This document shows positions 14,930-21,535 of a DNA stretch of 33,459 bases, piece after piece (position 1 is the stretch's first letter; each line of letters starts with the position of its first letter). Made by a program: the position numbers and the translations under genes. The notes beneath the pieces were generated by a model. It was given only the letters and a program-made list of their open reading frames with translations. It was not told the DNA's origin and did no database searches. The stretch comes from an uncultured Clostridia bacterium (GTDB taxonomy: Bacteria; Bacillota; Clostridia; Oscillospirales; Ruminococcaceae), in NCBI GenBank assembly GCA_947389015.1, contig CANDVA010000025.1:1-33459 (forward strand), in the 5' to 3' direction.

Positions 14930-15746
14930 GCGTTTGAACTCGGCTCTTAATTCTGCCGAAGCGGTAGTGATCGGTGCGGGCGCGGGACTTTCAACGGCGG
15001 CGGGGTTTACCTATTCGGGAGAGCGTTTTCGCGAGAATTTCGCGGATTTTGAGGAAAAATACGGCTTTCACGATATGTATTCGGGCGGTTTTTATCCGTT
15101 TGAAACGAACGAGGAATTCTGGGCGTTCTGGAGTAGAAACATTATGCTTAATCGCTATACGGATCCGCTTGGATCCGTTTACAACGATCTGCTTTCACTT
15201 GTGGAAAACAAAGATTATTTCGTAATTACCACCAATGTCGATCATTGTTTTCTGAAATCGGGTTTTGATAAAAAGCGGCTGTTCTACACACAGGGCGATT
15301 ACGGTTTATTTCAATGCTCCGAGCCCTGCTGTAATGAAACGTTCGATAACGAAAAAGTCATTGGGCAGATGTGTGAACGGCAAAGCAATATGAAAATACC
15401 GTCCGAATTGCTGCCGAAATGCCCTCATTGCGGAAAACCGCTTACAATGAATCTACGCGCCGACGATAAATTTGTCGAGGACGAGGGTTGGCATAGAGCT
15501 GCGGAACGTTATGCCGATTTTATCCGTTCGCGGAAAAAATCGCGTATATTATACCTTGAGCTGGGCGTCGGATACAACACACCCGTTATTATAAAGTATC
15601 CGTTTTGGCAGCTTACCGCCGCAAATCCGAAGGCTGTTTACGCGTGCATAAATCTTGGAGAAGCGAGCTGTCCGCGGGATATCGCCGCGCAGTCGATACT
15701 GATCGACGGAGATATCGCAAGGGCGCTTGACGAACTGAAGCGCTGA
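14874..15746 (+). CDS. Class M sirtuin, protein ADP-ribosyltransferase (SirTM)
   Basis: A 290-aa NAD-dependent enzyme of the macrodomain-linked sirtuin class. GAGAGLSTAAGF (34-45) is the NAD motif, TTNVDH (119-124) replaces the usual TQNIDG, and YTQGDYGLFQC (138-148) shows Gln140 where deacetylases have the catalytic His; that change is known in SirTM enzymes, which ADP-ribosylate rather than deacylate. The zinc Cys set is C148, C152/153, C183 and C186. The ATG with GAGGTGAT eight bases upstream lies inside the macrodomain gene. The usual target genes of the class, a GcvH-like carrier and a lipoate ligase, are not in the window, so the substrate is open. Confidence 0.92.
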   Translation: MFSRTKTTRSTSDYSVEIERLNSALNSAEAVVIGAGAGLSTAAGFTYSGERFRENFADFEEKYGFHDMYSGGFYPFETNEEFWAFWSRNIMLNRYTDPLGSVYNDLLSLVENKDYFVITTNVDHCFLKSGFDKKRLFYTQGDYGLFQCSEPCCNETFDNEKVIGQMCERQSNMKIPSELLPKCPHCGKPLTMNLRADDKFVEDEGWHRAAERYADFIRSRKKSRILYLELGVGYNTPVIIKYPFWQLTAANPKAVYACINLGEASCPRDIAAQSILIDGDIARALDELKR

Positions 15747-15837
15747 TAAATTCACGCGAATACGTCGTGCTGAATAAAAGCAGCGCGTTAAAAATGACGC
15801 GGCTTGCAGTAGTACGGAAATAATTCCTATTAAATAT

Positions 15838-15878
15838 AACCGCGGTAATGCCTATCGGACATTGCCGCGGTTTGTTTA
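15838..15878. terminator. Bidirectional terminator between sirtuin and lipoprotein genes
   Basis: A 13-bp stem (AACCGCGGTAATG at 15838-15850 with its partner at 15860-15872, one G-U pair) is followed by TTTGTTTA on the plus strand and preceded by A/T-rich DNA. It sits between convergent genes. Confidence 0.75.
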
Positions 15879-15913
15879 TGATATTTTGCACGCGTTCCGA
15901 GTAAAAGCTCAAT

Positions 15914-16789
15914 TTACATCATCAGCTCGAATTTGTCATAAAATTTAAAGGTATCATTGCTGTCTCCGTCCGTTACCTTATCAACCTTGAAGCCGCCCTC
16001 CGACTGCATCGCAAGCGTGAACGTCAGCACTTCCCCGTCGGGCCGACCGCTAAGTGCCGTCAGATCCTTGAACACCCGCACCGTTATCACGCCGTTATCC
16101 TCCTCGCAGCCGCGGACGTACAGCGGTATCGCCGTGCCGTCCTCGCCGAGCGTTACCGTCATGCCGCCATCGGAACACGTCCTGTAAACCGCGCCGTTCT
16201 CCTCCCAAAGCTTGGCGATACTGTTGCCGGCAGTTTCCTTTGCATAATCGAAACGCTCTATAAAACCGTCGGTAAAATATCGGCGGCGAAGCGCGTTGTA
16301 CTCTTCAATGGTGTCCACAGCCGTGCCTGTGTACTTTATCAGCCTGTCATTGTTGAGATTGCCCGCCGTCGTAACGGAAAAACCCTCGGGATTCGTTCCC
16401 CTGCAGTCGGCGAATATCCTCGCGCACTCATATTCCGTACCGTTAAAAATATCGAGCGCAGTTTTACACTCGTAATTGCTGTTGAAGAACAGCAGATCCA
16501 TTTTCGCGCAGGTATCGAAAAGCTCCGTCACGACCGCGGTCTGCTCCTCGGTCAGTTCTATTGTTTGTGTATTCTCCTTAACAACGGCGGCCATATCGAC
16601 CGCCTTATCGGCAAAGGGCTCAATGTTATGTTCTTCTTCGGTCAACGAGATAACGGCGCTTTCTTCTTTGATAGGCGAGACCGTGCTGTCCGCGATACCC
16701 GATACCTCGGACATTGCTCCCTCGGAAGCGCACCCTGTCACAGCCGCAGCCAAAGCGGTCAAAACGATAACCGAAATAAGCTTTTTCAT
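15914..16789 (-). CDS. Uncharacterised lipoprotein
   Basis: A 291-aa secreted protein with a type II signal peptide: MKK start, hydrophobic core, and lipobox AVTGC with lipidated Cys20. A Ser/Glu-rich linker (21-80) leads to a folded domain. The mature part contains two Cys-containing segments (YECKTALD, YECARIFADC) and CSDGGMTV, which could form disulfides. No family is recognised. It has its own promoter, with GGGGGAATG before the ATG, and faces the sirtuin operon across a shared terminator. An extracytoplasmic binding or structural role is a guess from its location only. Confidence 0.8.
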   Translation of the reverse strand: MKKLISVIVLTALAAAVTGCASEGAMSEVSGIADSTVSPIKEESAVISLTEEEHNIEPFADKAVDMAAVVKENTQTIELTEEQTAVVTELFDTCAKMDLLFFNSNYECKTALDIFNGTEYECARIFADCRGTNPEGFSVTTAGNLNNDRLIKYTGTAVDTIEEYNALRRRYFTDGFIERFDYAKETAGNSIAKLWEENGAVYRTCSDGGMTVTLGEDGTAIPLYVRGCEEDNGVITVRVFKDLTALSGRPDGEVLTFTLAMQSEGGFKVDKVTDGDSNDTFKFYDKFELMM

Positions 16790-16825
16790 TATACATTCCC
16801 CCTTTATGTGTATTTATCTATCAAT

Positions 16826-16853
16826 ATTATATCACGTTTTGAAAAAAATTCAA
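16826..16853 (-). promoter_or_regulatory. Promoter of the lipoprotein gene
   Basis: TTGAAT (16853-16848) and TATAAT (16831-16826), 16 bases apart on the minus strand, give a leader of about 30 bases. Confidence 0.65.
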
Positions 16854-16930
16854 TATTTATTACAGTATTGTAATTATTTGTAACCATTTTGTAACATTTC
16901 GCAAATTTTATGCATTGTTTTGATTTACGC

Positions 16931-16959
16931 TTGCAAATGAAGGGAAAATGTGGTATAAT
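16931..16959 (+). promoter_or_regulatory. Promoter of fabV
   Basis: TTGCAA (16931-16936), a 17-base spacer and TATAAT (16954-16959) lead to a short leader with ribosome site AGGAGG (16977-16982). Confidence 0.75.
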
Positions 16960-16989
16960 ACATTTATAATACAACAGGAGGATACAAAT

Positions 16990-18132
16990 ATGATAGTTCA
17001 ACCTAAGGTAAGAGGCTTTATCTGCACCACCGCCCACCCCGTCGGCTGCGAGGCTGCGGTAAAGCAGCAGATAGATTATGTCAAGTCCAAGGGCAGACTG
17101 AACGGCGCAAAAAAGGTGCTGGTCATCGGCTCGTCTATGGGCTACGGACTTGCGTCGCGGATATCGGCGGCGTTCGGCTGCGGCGCGTCTACCCTCGGCG
17201 TTATGTTTGACAAGGAGGGCGGCGGAAACAAGACTGGCACCGCGGGCTGGTACAACACCAAGGCGTTTGAGAAGTTCGCCGCCGCGGAAGGCTTATACGC
17301 TAAGTCCGTCAACGGCGACGCTTACTCCGATGAGTGCAAAAAGGAGATCATCGACATTATCAAATCCGATCTCGGCAAGGTGGATATGGTCGTATATTCG
17401 CTCGCCGCTCCGAGGAGAACTGTTGGCGAGACCGTTTACAAGAGCGTTCTCAAGACCACGGGCGCGCCATACACCAACAAGACAATAGATCTGCGCAACA
17501 ACACGATCTCCGAGATCACGATAGAGCCTGCCACCGACGAGGAGATCGAGGCTACCGTTAAGGTAATGGGCGGCGAGGACTGGGAAGATTGGATTAACGC
17601 GCTCAAAGCCGCGGACGCTATTGAGGACGGCGCGATAACGCTCGCGTACTCCTATATCGGTCCAAAGCTTACCCACCCGATGTATTACGAAGGATCGATC
17701 GGCAGAGCCAAAGCGCACCTTTTGGCGACCTCGAAAAAGATTACCGAGACCAGTGTGAAAGCGTATGTATCGGTCAACAAGGCGCTTGTTACGCAGTCGT
17801 CGTCAGCTATCCCGATAGTGCCGCTGTATATTTCCATTCTCTACAAGGTAATGAAAGCGCACGGCAATCACGAGGGCTGTATCGAGCAGATGTACAGGCT
17901 GTTCTCAAAGCTCTTCAATAACGAGCTTAATCTTGACGGCGACGGTCGGATACGCATGGACGATTGGGAAATGCTCCCCGAAATACAGTCCGAGGTCACT
18001 AAGGCGTGGGAGAGCCTATCAGCCGACAACTTCAAGGAGCTTACCGATATCGACGGCTACTGGAGCGACTTTTACGCGATGTTCGGTTTCGGTATTGACG
18101 GTGTGGATTATGAAGCGGACGTTGAGGTGTAA
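16990..18132 (+). CDS. fabV: Trans-2-enoyl-CoA/ACP reductase (FabV/Ter type)
   Basis: NADH-dependent reductase of the short-chain dehydrogenase superfamily that saturates trans-2-enoyl thioesters, either as the last step of fatty-acid elongation (FabV) or as crotonyl-CoA reductase (Ter). The 380-aa protein carries the dinucleotide motif GSSMGYGLASR (47-57), the family core KTGTAGWYNT (81-90), and the catalytic Tyr232-x8-Lys241 pair, the long spacing that distinguishes FabV from FabI (x6). The N-terminal VRGFICTTAHPVGC is diagnostic. An upstream in-frame ATG at 16948 precedes the promoter -10 box, so the ATG at 16990 after AGGAGGATACAAAT is chosen. Monocistronic. Confidence 0.96.
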   Translation: MIVQPKVRGFICTTAHPVGCEAAVKQQIDYVKSKGRLNGAKKVLVIGSSMGYGLASRISAAFGCGASTLGVMFDKEGGGNKTGTAGWYNTKAFEKFAAAEGLYAKSVNGDAYSDECKKEIIDIIKSDLGKVDMVVYSLAAPRRTVGETVYKSVLKTTGAPYTNKTIDLRNNTISEITIEPATDEEIEATVKVMGGEDWEDWINALKAADAIEDGAITLAYSYIGPKLTHPMYYEGSIGRAKAHLLATSKKITETSVKAYVSVNKALVTQSSSAIPIVPLYISILYKVMKAHGNHEGCIEQMYRLFSKLFNNELNLDGDGRIRMDDWEMLPEIQSEVTKAWESLSADNFKELTDIDGYWSDFYAMFGFGIDGVDYEADVEV

Positions 18133-18165
18133 TACAATTATAAACAAAAGTTTTTTTCAAAAAAG

Positions 18166-18195
18166 AATCGGAGAGTACAACCCCTCCGATTTTTT
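18166..18195. terminator. Terminator of fabV
   Basis: AATCGGAG (18166-18173) pairs with CTCCGATT (18184-18191), followed by TTTT. The stem is preceded by A-runs, so it also works in the reverse direction. The decayed intron fragment begins directly beyond it. Confidence 0.85.
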
Positions 18196-18200
18196 GTGTA

Positions 18201-18413
18201 CAAGCTATGTATCAGCTTGTGAATGTCGATATAGACAATTATCAGATTTTTGTATTCGTCCGTACAGCCTTGACTAATCAGCTTTTTATGGTGACAATGA
18301 ATTTCGTCAATCCAAAGCAACTTGCCTGTAACGGCACATCTTTGGTATTGGACGGCGTACAGTGACACTCTGTTATACATATATTCCACGCTTAAGGCAT
18401 ACTTTTCCCTCAA
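18201..18413 (-). pseudogene. Group II intron-encoded protein, C-terminal HNH fragment
   Basis: About 71 codons match the end of an LtrA-type reverse transcriptase/maturase: NRVSLYAVQYQRCAVTG, then the HNH endonuclease core IDEIHCHHKK (about 35-44), then GCTDEYKNL and IHKLIHS. The reverse transcriptase and maturase domains are absent, and the frame runs into the fabV terminator instead of the usual end. I found no intron domain V downstream. It is therefore a dead remnant. The upstream junction at about 18415-18440 joins it to a serine recombinase start. Confidence 0.8.
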
Positions 18414-18436
18414 GCATTCTCTCGCGAATGACCCAC

Positions 18437-18502
18437 TTAATATTCCTGTTCTTCATGATTGGTGCTTACTCAGTAATAAGCCGCTACCCTTAGTTTGTTC
18501 AT
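18437..18502 (-). pseudogene. Serine recombinase, first codons only, with internal stop
   Basis: An ATG (18502-18500) with a strong GGAGGGAG ribosome site opens MNKLRVAAYY, then a TGA, then VSTNHEEQEY. This is the first strand of resolvase/large serine recombinases, normally AAYCRVST, where the Tyr-x-Arg-x-Ser nucleophile motif lies. The Cys and Arg codons have become TAC and TGA, both explained by G-to-A or C-to-T transitions. After about 20 codons the homology ends. It shows that a serine-recombinase element once occupied this site. Confidence 0.65.
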
Positions 18503-18522
18503 GTCGCTCCCTCCAAACAGAA

Positions 18523-18549
18523 AACCGCAGGTCTTTTAAGCCTGCGGTT
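18523..18549. terminator. Terminator-like hairpin next to IS copy 2
   Basis: AACCGCAGG (18523-18531) pairs with CCTGCGGTT (18541-18549). The minus strand has TTTTCTGTTT after it, the plus strand TTCGTTATTG. The IS200/IS605 remnant starts immediately to its right. Confidence 0.55.
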
Positions 18550-18552
18550 CGT

Positions 18553-18849
18553 TATTGTTGCTTTAGCGTAAAAAGCCACCGCTTGAAGCGGTGGAATAAA
18601 AATCTTTAGATGAAAACAAAAAAGGAACCTCCGGTGCTATAATAGAAGTAGGTTTGGCGACCACATCCAGAAAGCAAAGGAGGAAGTCAAATGGATGACA
18701 ATCATAGTTTATCACATTCGAAGTGGAATAGCAAGTATCGTATAGTATTTGCGCCGAAATATAGGAGGCAAATAATATATGGGCATATAAAGGCGGACAT
18801 AGGGAAAATACTGCGGCAGTTATGTGAACAGAAGAAGGTGAACATAATA
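18553..18849 (+). mobile_element. IS200/IS605-family element remnant, left end plus tnpA start (copy 2)
   Basis: The shared block begins with TATTGTTGCTTTAGCG, includes the left-end hairpin CCACCGC-TTGA-AGCGGTGG (18574-18592), a CTATAAT box and ribosome site AAAGGAGGAAG, and ends at tnpA codon 53. It is the better preserved of the two copies. No right end is visible; the following DNA belongs to a decayed restriction gene. Confidence 0.78.
18691..18849 (+). pseudogene. tnpA: IS200/IS605 transposase TnpA, N-terminal fragment (copy 2)
   Basis: Codons 1-53 encode the N-terminus of a Y1 transposase (KYRIVFAPKYRRQIIYG, then KILRQLCEQKKVNII). The frame remains open to 19143 but codes nothing related after codon 53, being antisense to the hsdR remnant. 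Compared with copy 1 it differs at a few residues (N/C14S, H17R, M26R, N36D), so the copies are not a recent duplication. Confidence 0.88.
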
Positions 18850-18945
18850 GAAACATCACGATTATCACATAATGTTCAGCACGACCGCGCAAACAGTTGC
18901 TTGTTGCTCCTGACGACATTCGTCGTTCCTCTAAGTGCTTCATCA

Positions 18946-19661
18946 TCATTTCTTTTTGCTCTTTTCATCCGTGTAGCTGTTGTAATAGTCGTTAAAGGTT
19001 TTCAGGAGCACAAGCCCGCTCGTTCGGCGGTCGCCGAAAAGCGAGATAGCCGCGTTAACGTGCTTTTAAAGATTGCGGAAACATATGATATTTACGAGAA
19101 CCTAATGGAATTAAGTATGCGGTTAGTTCGCGAGAACGCTTGAATAAGCCCGTGCATTTTCAGATTTTTATCCACCAACACCGTATTGAGTGTAGTCGTG
19201 TCAAAGCCCGTCAGGAACATATTCACAACTATTAAAAGGTTGATTTCTTTATTCTTAATTCGCAAAGAAACGTCCTTGTAATAATTCTGAATTTTATCGC
19301 CATCGGTGCTGTAATTTGTGCGGAACATTTCATTGCAATCGGATATCGCTGATTCGAGAAACTCACGCGAGATCTGCTAGAGAGTGATTGTGTCCTCGGG
19401 ATTTTCCTCGTCGAGGCTACCGTCCTCTTCGCCCTCATTTGCGCCGTAGCTGAAAATCACCGTAACGCGCAGCCGTTTTTCGGGCTTTTCGCTCATCTGC
19501 CGCTGAAATTCCTCATAATACAACTTTGCCATTTGAACGGGCGCGACCGCGAAAATTGAATTAAATCCGCTTACACGCTGTTTGCGGCGGATTTCTTCAA
19601 TTCTTCCGCGCTTGCCCTCAGCCACTTCGCTGATATTCGTCAAGGCGTTAAAATAATACAT
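18946..19661 (-). pseudogene. hsdR: Type I restriction enzyme subunit R (HsdR), decayed C-terminal half
   Basis: Pieces of the second helicase domain are readable in order: RVSGFNSIFAVAPVQMAKLY (from about 19550), EENPEDTITL, then an in-frame TAG (19379-19377). After it come [38 protein letters not shown] and [17 protein letters not shown] frameshift near 19080 and a TAA near 19070 interrupt it before VNAAISLFGDRRTSGLVLLK and DYYNSYTDE, and it ends at 18946. The N-terminal nuclease and first helicase domain are gone. No hsdM is present. Non-functional restriction gene remnant. Confidence 0.85.
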
Positions 19662-19664
19662 CTT

Positions 19665-20288
19665 TTAATTTCGGTATGTTTTTGAATTTAAATGATCGAG
19701 AATATATTCCGTTATATCGTGAATTCTTTTCGAAACGCAGAACGTCTGTTCGCGGTTGATGTCCCACACCTTTTCATCATCAATACCATACGCCATATAT
19801 TGCAAGAATGTGCTTTTCATATAATAAAAAAATTTAGAGATCACGTTTTTATCAGTAATATGTATTCTATATGCTCTCTGATGTAAAGCACATTTTCCTT
19901 CTACGTAATGAAATATTTTGCCTACTCCAACGCCGTCGCCAGATATAATATTGGCAGTTTCATAATACTCAAAAGTATTTTTTCGCCGCACTTCTTGCGA
20001 ACGAACAAAAAATGGTACCTCCATTATCGAGTTCCTCATTTGTATTACTGCTACCCGTTCCGATTTTTGCAATTTCCGAAAGTGTGACGATACTGACATT
20101 TTTGTTGAAAAGAAACATTTTCTTAGAATAATACTCATACTACTTTTTCCTCGCCGTGAGTTCCGTGAAATGGTCTAAAATGCGGACTATTTCGGCTTGC
20201 ACGGGGAGAGGGGGAACGGGGATTTTTACTTTATTTAAAACAGCTTCCGTCAATGTGTTTCCACGAGCTGCGGCACACATTTGCGCCC
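19665..20288 (-). pseudogene. hsdS: Type I restriction specificity subunit (HsdS), decayed
   Basis: Reading on the minus strand from 20288, [20 protein letters not shown] and TELTARKK form the central conserved helix, followed by TAG where relatives have the Gln of KKQYEYY (20142-20140). The same frame continues YEYYSKKM and SEIAKIGTGSSNTNEELDN, then a frameshift near 20020 moves to FFVRSQEVRRKNTFEYY and the second target-recognition domain core ISGDGVGVGKIFHY and KCALHQRAYRIHITDKN. The C-terminal helix is altered. The 5' side breaks exactly where an integrase fragment on the other strand begins. Confidence 0.83.
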
Positions 20289-20360
20289 CATGCTATCGCG
20301 GGTGGTGTGGACGTGAGAACACTATCTGGAATTCTAGGTCATGCGAACGCAAGTTTTACA
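20289..20360 (+). pseudogene. Tyrosine integrase fragment beside hsdS
   Basis: Twenty-four codons read [20 protein letters not shown] then ASFT, nearly identical to the same stretch of the decayed integrase at 24818-25987 ([18 protein letters not shown]). It covers the GH of box II but not the catalytic Tyr. The abrupt join to hsdS coding DNA on the opposite strand suggests a recombination event at this point. Confidence 0.8.
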
Positions 20361-20671
20361 TTCCTTATGGAAGCGTGGGGACAGCCCACTATTTTTCTGC
20401 TTTTGACGAATTTCGGATAGCACTTTATTGCTTATGTCCTTAGTATATCTATATATTATATTTAATAAAATAATCATTTTTTTAAAAAAGTACTTGATTT
20501 TTTTTGAATATTGTGATATAATGAAAAAGTACTGAAGTAATAGATTATTGTCGTTGTTTGTTATATACTTTGTATTATATTTCAATTAAATGCTTTTGCA
20601 TGAACTAGCCGCTTTGCATTTCTTTTGGCAATACAGAGTTATGGGATTATGGTCAGTTTAATATTTCCGTT
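20361..20671. other. A/T-rich segment without a gene
   Basis: About 310 bases of strongly A/T-rich DNA with no credible coding frame. It contains a clear promoter (20494-20522) and an AAGTACTTGATT...AAAGTACTGAAG partial repeat around it, but nothing recognisable downstream before the tRNA-Pro repeats. Confidence 0.5.
20494..20522 (+). promoter_or_regulatory. Orphan promoter
   Basis: TTGATT (20494-20499), 17 bases, TATAAT (20517-20522): near-consensus spacing and -10 box. The next plus-strand functional gene is tRNA-Pro 410 bases away, so it may drive that tRNA, a small RNA, or nothing after rearrangement. Confidence 0.5.
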
Positions 20672-20773
20672 AAAAATTTCTTTAACCACATACTTGACCA
20701 CTTACACCAAATTCGGGGTGAAAAATTCTATAATCGAGGCGTGGCTCAGCTTGGTAGAGCGCTGCGTTCGGGA
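20672..20773 (+). repeat. 102-bp direct repeat, left copy (tRNA-Pro 5' region)
   Basis: This copy matches 20870-20971 base for base at a constant 198-base offset, with roughly a tenth of positions differing. It covers the upstream GACCAC pair, ACACCAAATTCGGGGTG, a CTATAATCGAG box and the first 39 bases of tRNA-Pro, and ends at TTCGGGA of the anticodon loop. Confidence 0.85.
20735..20773 (+). pseudogene. tRNA-Pro 5' half (truncated)
   Basis: The acceptor 5' strand, D arm and anticodon 5' strand match the intact tRNA-Pro downstream, with substitutions at acceptor and D-loop positions. The match stops at TTCGGGA in the anticodon loop; the following GCATAGAACC does not continue the tRNA. It cannot fold and is non-functional. 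Confidence 0.85.
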
Positions 20774-20905
20774 GCATAGAACCGTTGGAGCGCGTTGTAG
20801 AGCCGTTTGCGGCATATTGCCTTTGACACTACACCGTTACGGTGATTTTGTCGGGCGGAAATCTTGGTCAAAAATCTCTTTGACCACATGTTTGACCACT
20901 TACAC
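20767..20905 (+). repeat. 139-bp imperfect repeat, left copy
   Basis: This stretch, starting TTCGGGAGCATA and ending GACCACTTACAC, aligns over its full length with 33218-33356, which is also 139 bases, at about two-thirds identity by hand count. The first part reads as the tail of a small gene (FGSI...EP... then stop) in both. It contains TGGTCAAA-N6-TTTGACCA and two direct TTGACCAC words 12 bases apart, as seen in integrase arm sites. Confidence 0.65.
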
Positions 20906-20971
20906 CAAATTTGGGGTGAAAAATTCTATAATCGAGACGTGGCTCAGTTTGGTAGAGCGCTGCGTTCGGGA
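20870..20971 (+). repeat. 102-bp direct repeat, right copy (tRNA-Pro 5' region)
   Basis: Second copy of the 20672-20773 repeat. Here it continues without break into the rest of a complete tRNA-Pro, so this is the intact arrangement. Confidence 0.85.
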
Positions 20972-21009
20972 CGCAGAGGTCGCGTGTTCAAATCACGTCG
21001 TCTCGACCA
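20933..21009 (+). tRNA. tRNA-Pro (anticodon CGG)
   Basis: Acceptor CGAGACG pairs with CGTCTCG, the D arm is GGCTCAGTTTGGTAGAGC, the anticodon stem CTGCG/CGCAG encloses TTCGGGA (anticodon CGG, reading CCG), the T arm is CGTGTTCAAATCACG, and CCA is encoded. It folds fully and appears functional. It lies inside accessory DNA next to a truncated copy of itself. Confidence 0.95.
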
Positions 21010-21010
21010 C

Positions 21011-21060
21011 AAACCGCATTATAAAGCCATTTATGGGCTGTGTAATGCGGTTTAATTTTT
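21011..21060 (+). terminator. Terminator of tRNA-Pro
   Basis: AAACCGCATTA (21011-21021) pairs with TAATGCGGTTT (21043-21053) around an inner AGCCAT/ATGGGCT stem, followed by AATTTTTTAT. It begins two bases after the tRNA end. Confidence 0.85.
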
Positions 21061-21157
21061 TATGCAGTAACATTTCTTTACCCCGTCTCCAAAGCTACCG
21101 TTTTGGTAGTTTTAAAGGATGCCCCGTTTTAGGGCGGGTGTTTTTTGTGCCGCCGTA

Positions 21158-21187
21158 TTCTTTGTTTAATGCGGCTCAAATTTTGAC
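21158..21187 (+). repeat. 30-bp interspersed repeat, copy 1
   Basis: TTCTTTGTTTAATGCGGCTC then AAATTTTGAC. It follows a CCCCGTTTTAGGGCGGG hairpin and T-run. Five copies occur between 21.1 and 33.0 kb. Confidence 0.8.
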
Positions 21188-21238
21188 ATCAAATATGATG
21201 GCGAGATAAATCATCCCGTTATTATTTTTCATGCTGTA

Positions 21239-21268
21239 TTCTTTGTTTAATGCGGATCAATTTTTGAC
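21239..21268 (+). repeat. 30-bp interspersed repeat, copy 2
   Basis: TTCTTTGTTTAATGCGGATC then AATTTTTGAC, differing from copy 1 at two positions. The 51 bases between copies 1 and 2 hold no gene. Confidence 0.8.
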
Positions 21269-21306
21269 AAGTAATTTATGGGGTACGCATCTGTACCCTC
21301 ACCTAT

Positions 21307-21340
21307 ATCGGTACCTCGTGAAACACGGAGTACCGATTTT
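21307..21340 (+). terminator. Strong orphan hairpin with T-run
   Basis: A stem of about 14 bp (ATCGGTACCTCGTG with CACGGAGTACCGAT, one mismatch, AAA loop) is followed by TTTT. A smaller GGGTAC-N6-GTACCC hairpin lies just upstream (21281-21298). No gene upstream on this strand needs termination. Confidence 0.65.
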
Positions 21341-21429
21341 GAAAGGTAGCTTAAACCGACCTTTGAGTAACTCGGTGTTAAATCTCTACTAAGTCCGAAA
21401 AGCAATTCTGTCAAAACGGCAGTTTTGAA

Positions 21430-21475
21430 GGAGTGTCCGTTTTGGACACTCCTTCCCGCCCTATTTTAGGGCGGG
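21430..21475. terminator. Tandem terminator-like hairpins
   Basis: GGAGTGTCC-GTTTT-GGACACTCC (21430-21452) is directly followed by CCCGCCCT-ATTTT-AGGGCGGG (21455-21475) and TGCTGTTTTC. They lie downstream of the DUF2461 gene on its strand and precede repeat copy 3 on the other. Confidence 0.65.
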
Positions 21476-21482
21476 TGCTGTT

Positions 21483-21512
21483 TTCTTTGTTTACTGCGGC
21501 TCAATTTCTCAA
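21483..21512 (+). repeat. 30-bp interspersed repeat, copy 3
   Basis: TTCTTTGTTTACTGCGGCTC then AATTTCTCAA. The left side also shares AAAACGGCAGTTTTGAA (about 21413-21429) with the flank of copy 4, while the hairpins between differ. Confidence 0.8.
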
Positions 21513-21535
21513 CGAACTGATTTTTAAATATTTAG

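Noticed and set aside
18850-19143. Continuation of the tnpA copy 2 frame to 19143
   Set aside because: After codon 53 it has no similarity to transposases and lies antisense to readable hsdR segments.
20920-20932. CTATAAT five bases before tRNA-Pro as its -10 box
   Set aside because: A start seven bases after it would fall inside the tRNA, and no -35 element is suitably placed.
20625-21209. 194-codon plus-strand frame across the tRNA-Pro repeats
   Set aside because: It runs through a functional tRNA and a duplicated non-coding segment; internal repetition only reflects the DNA duplication.
21158-21512. CRISPR array suspected from regularly spaced 30-bp repeats
   Set aside because: Spacing between copies is irregular (51, 214, over 1800 bases), no cas genes are present, and each repeat follows a hairpin.
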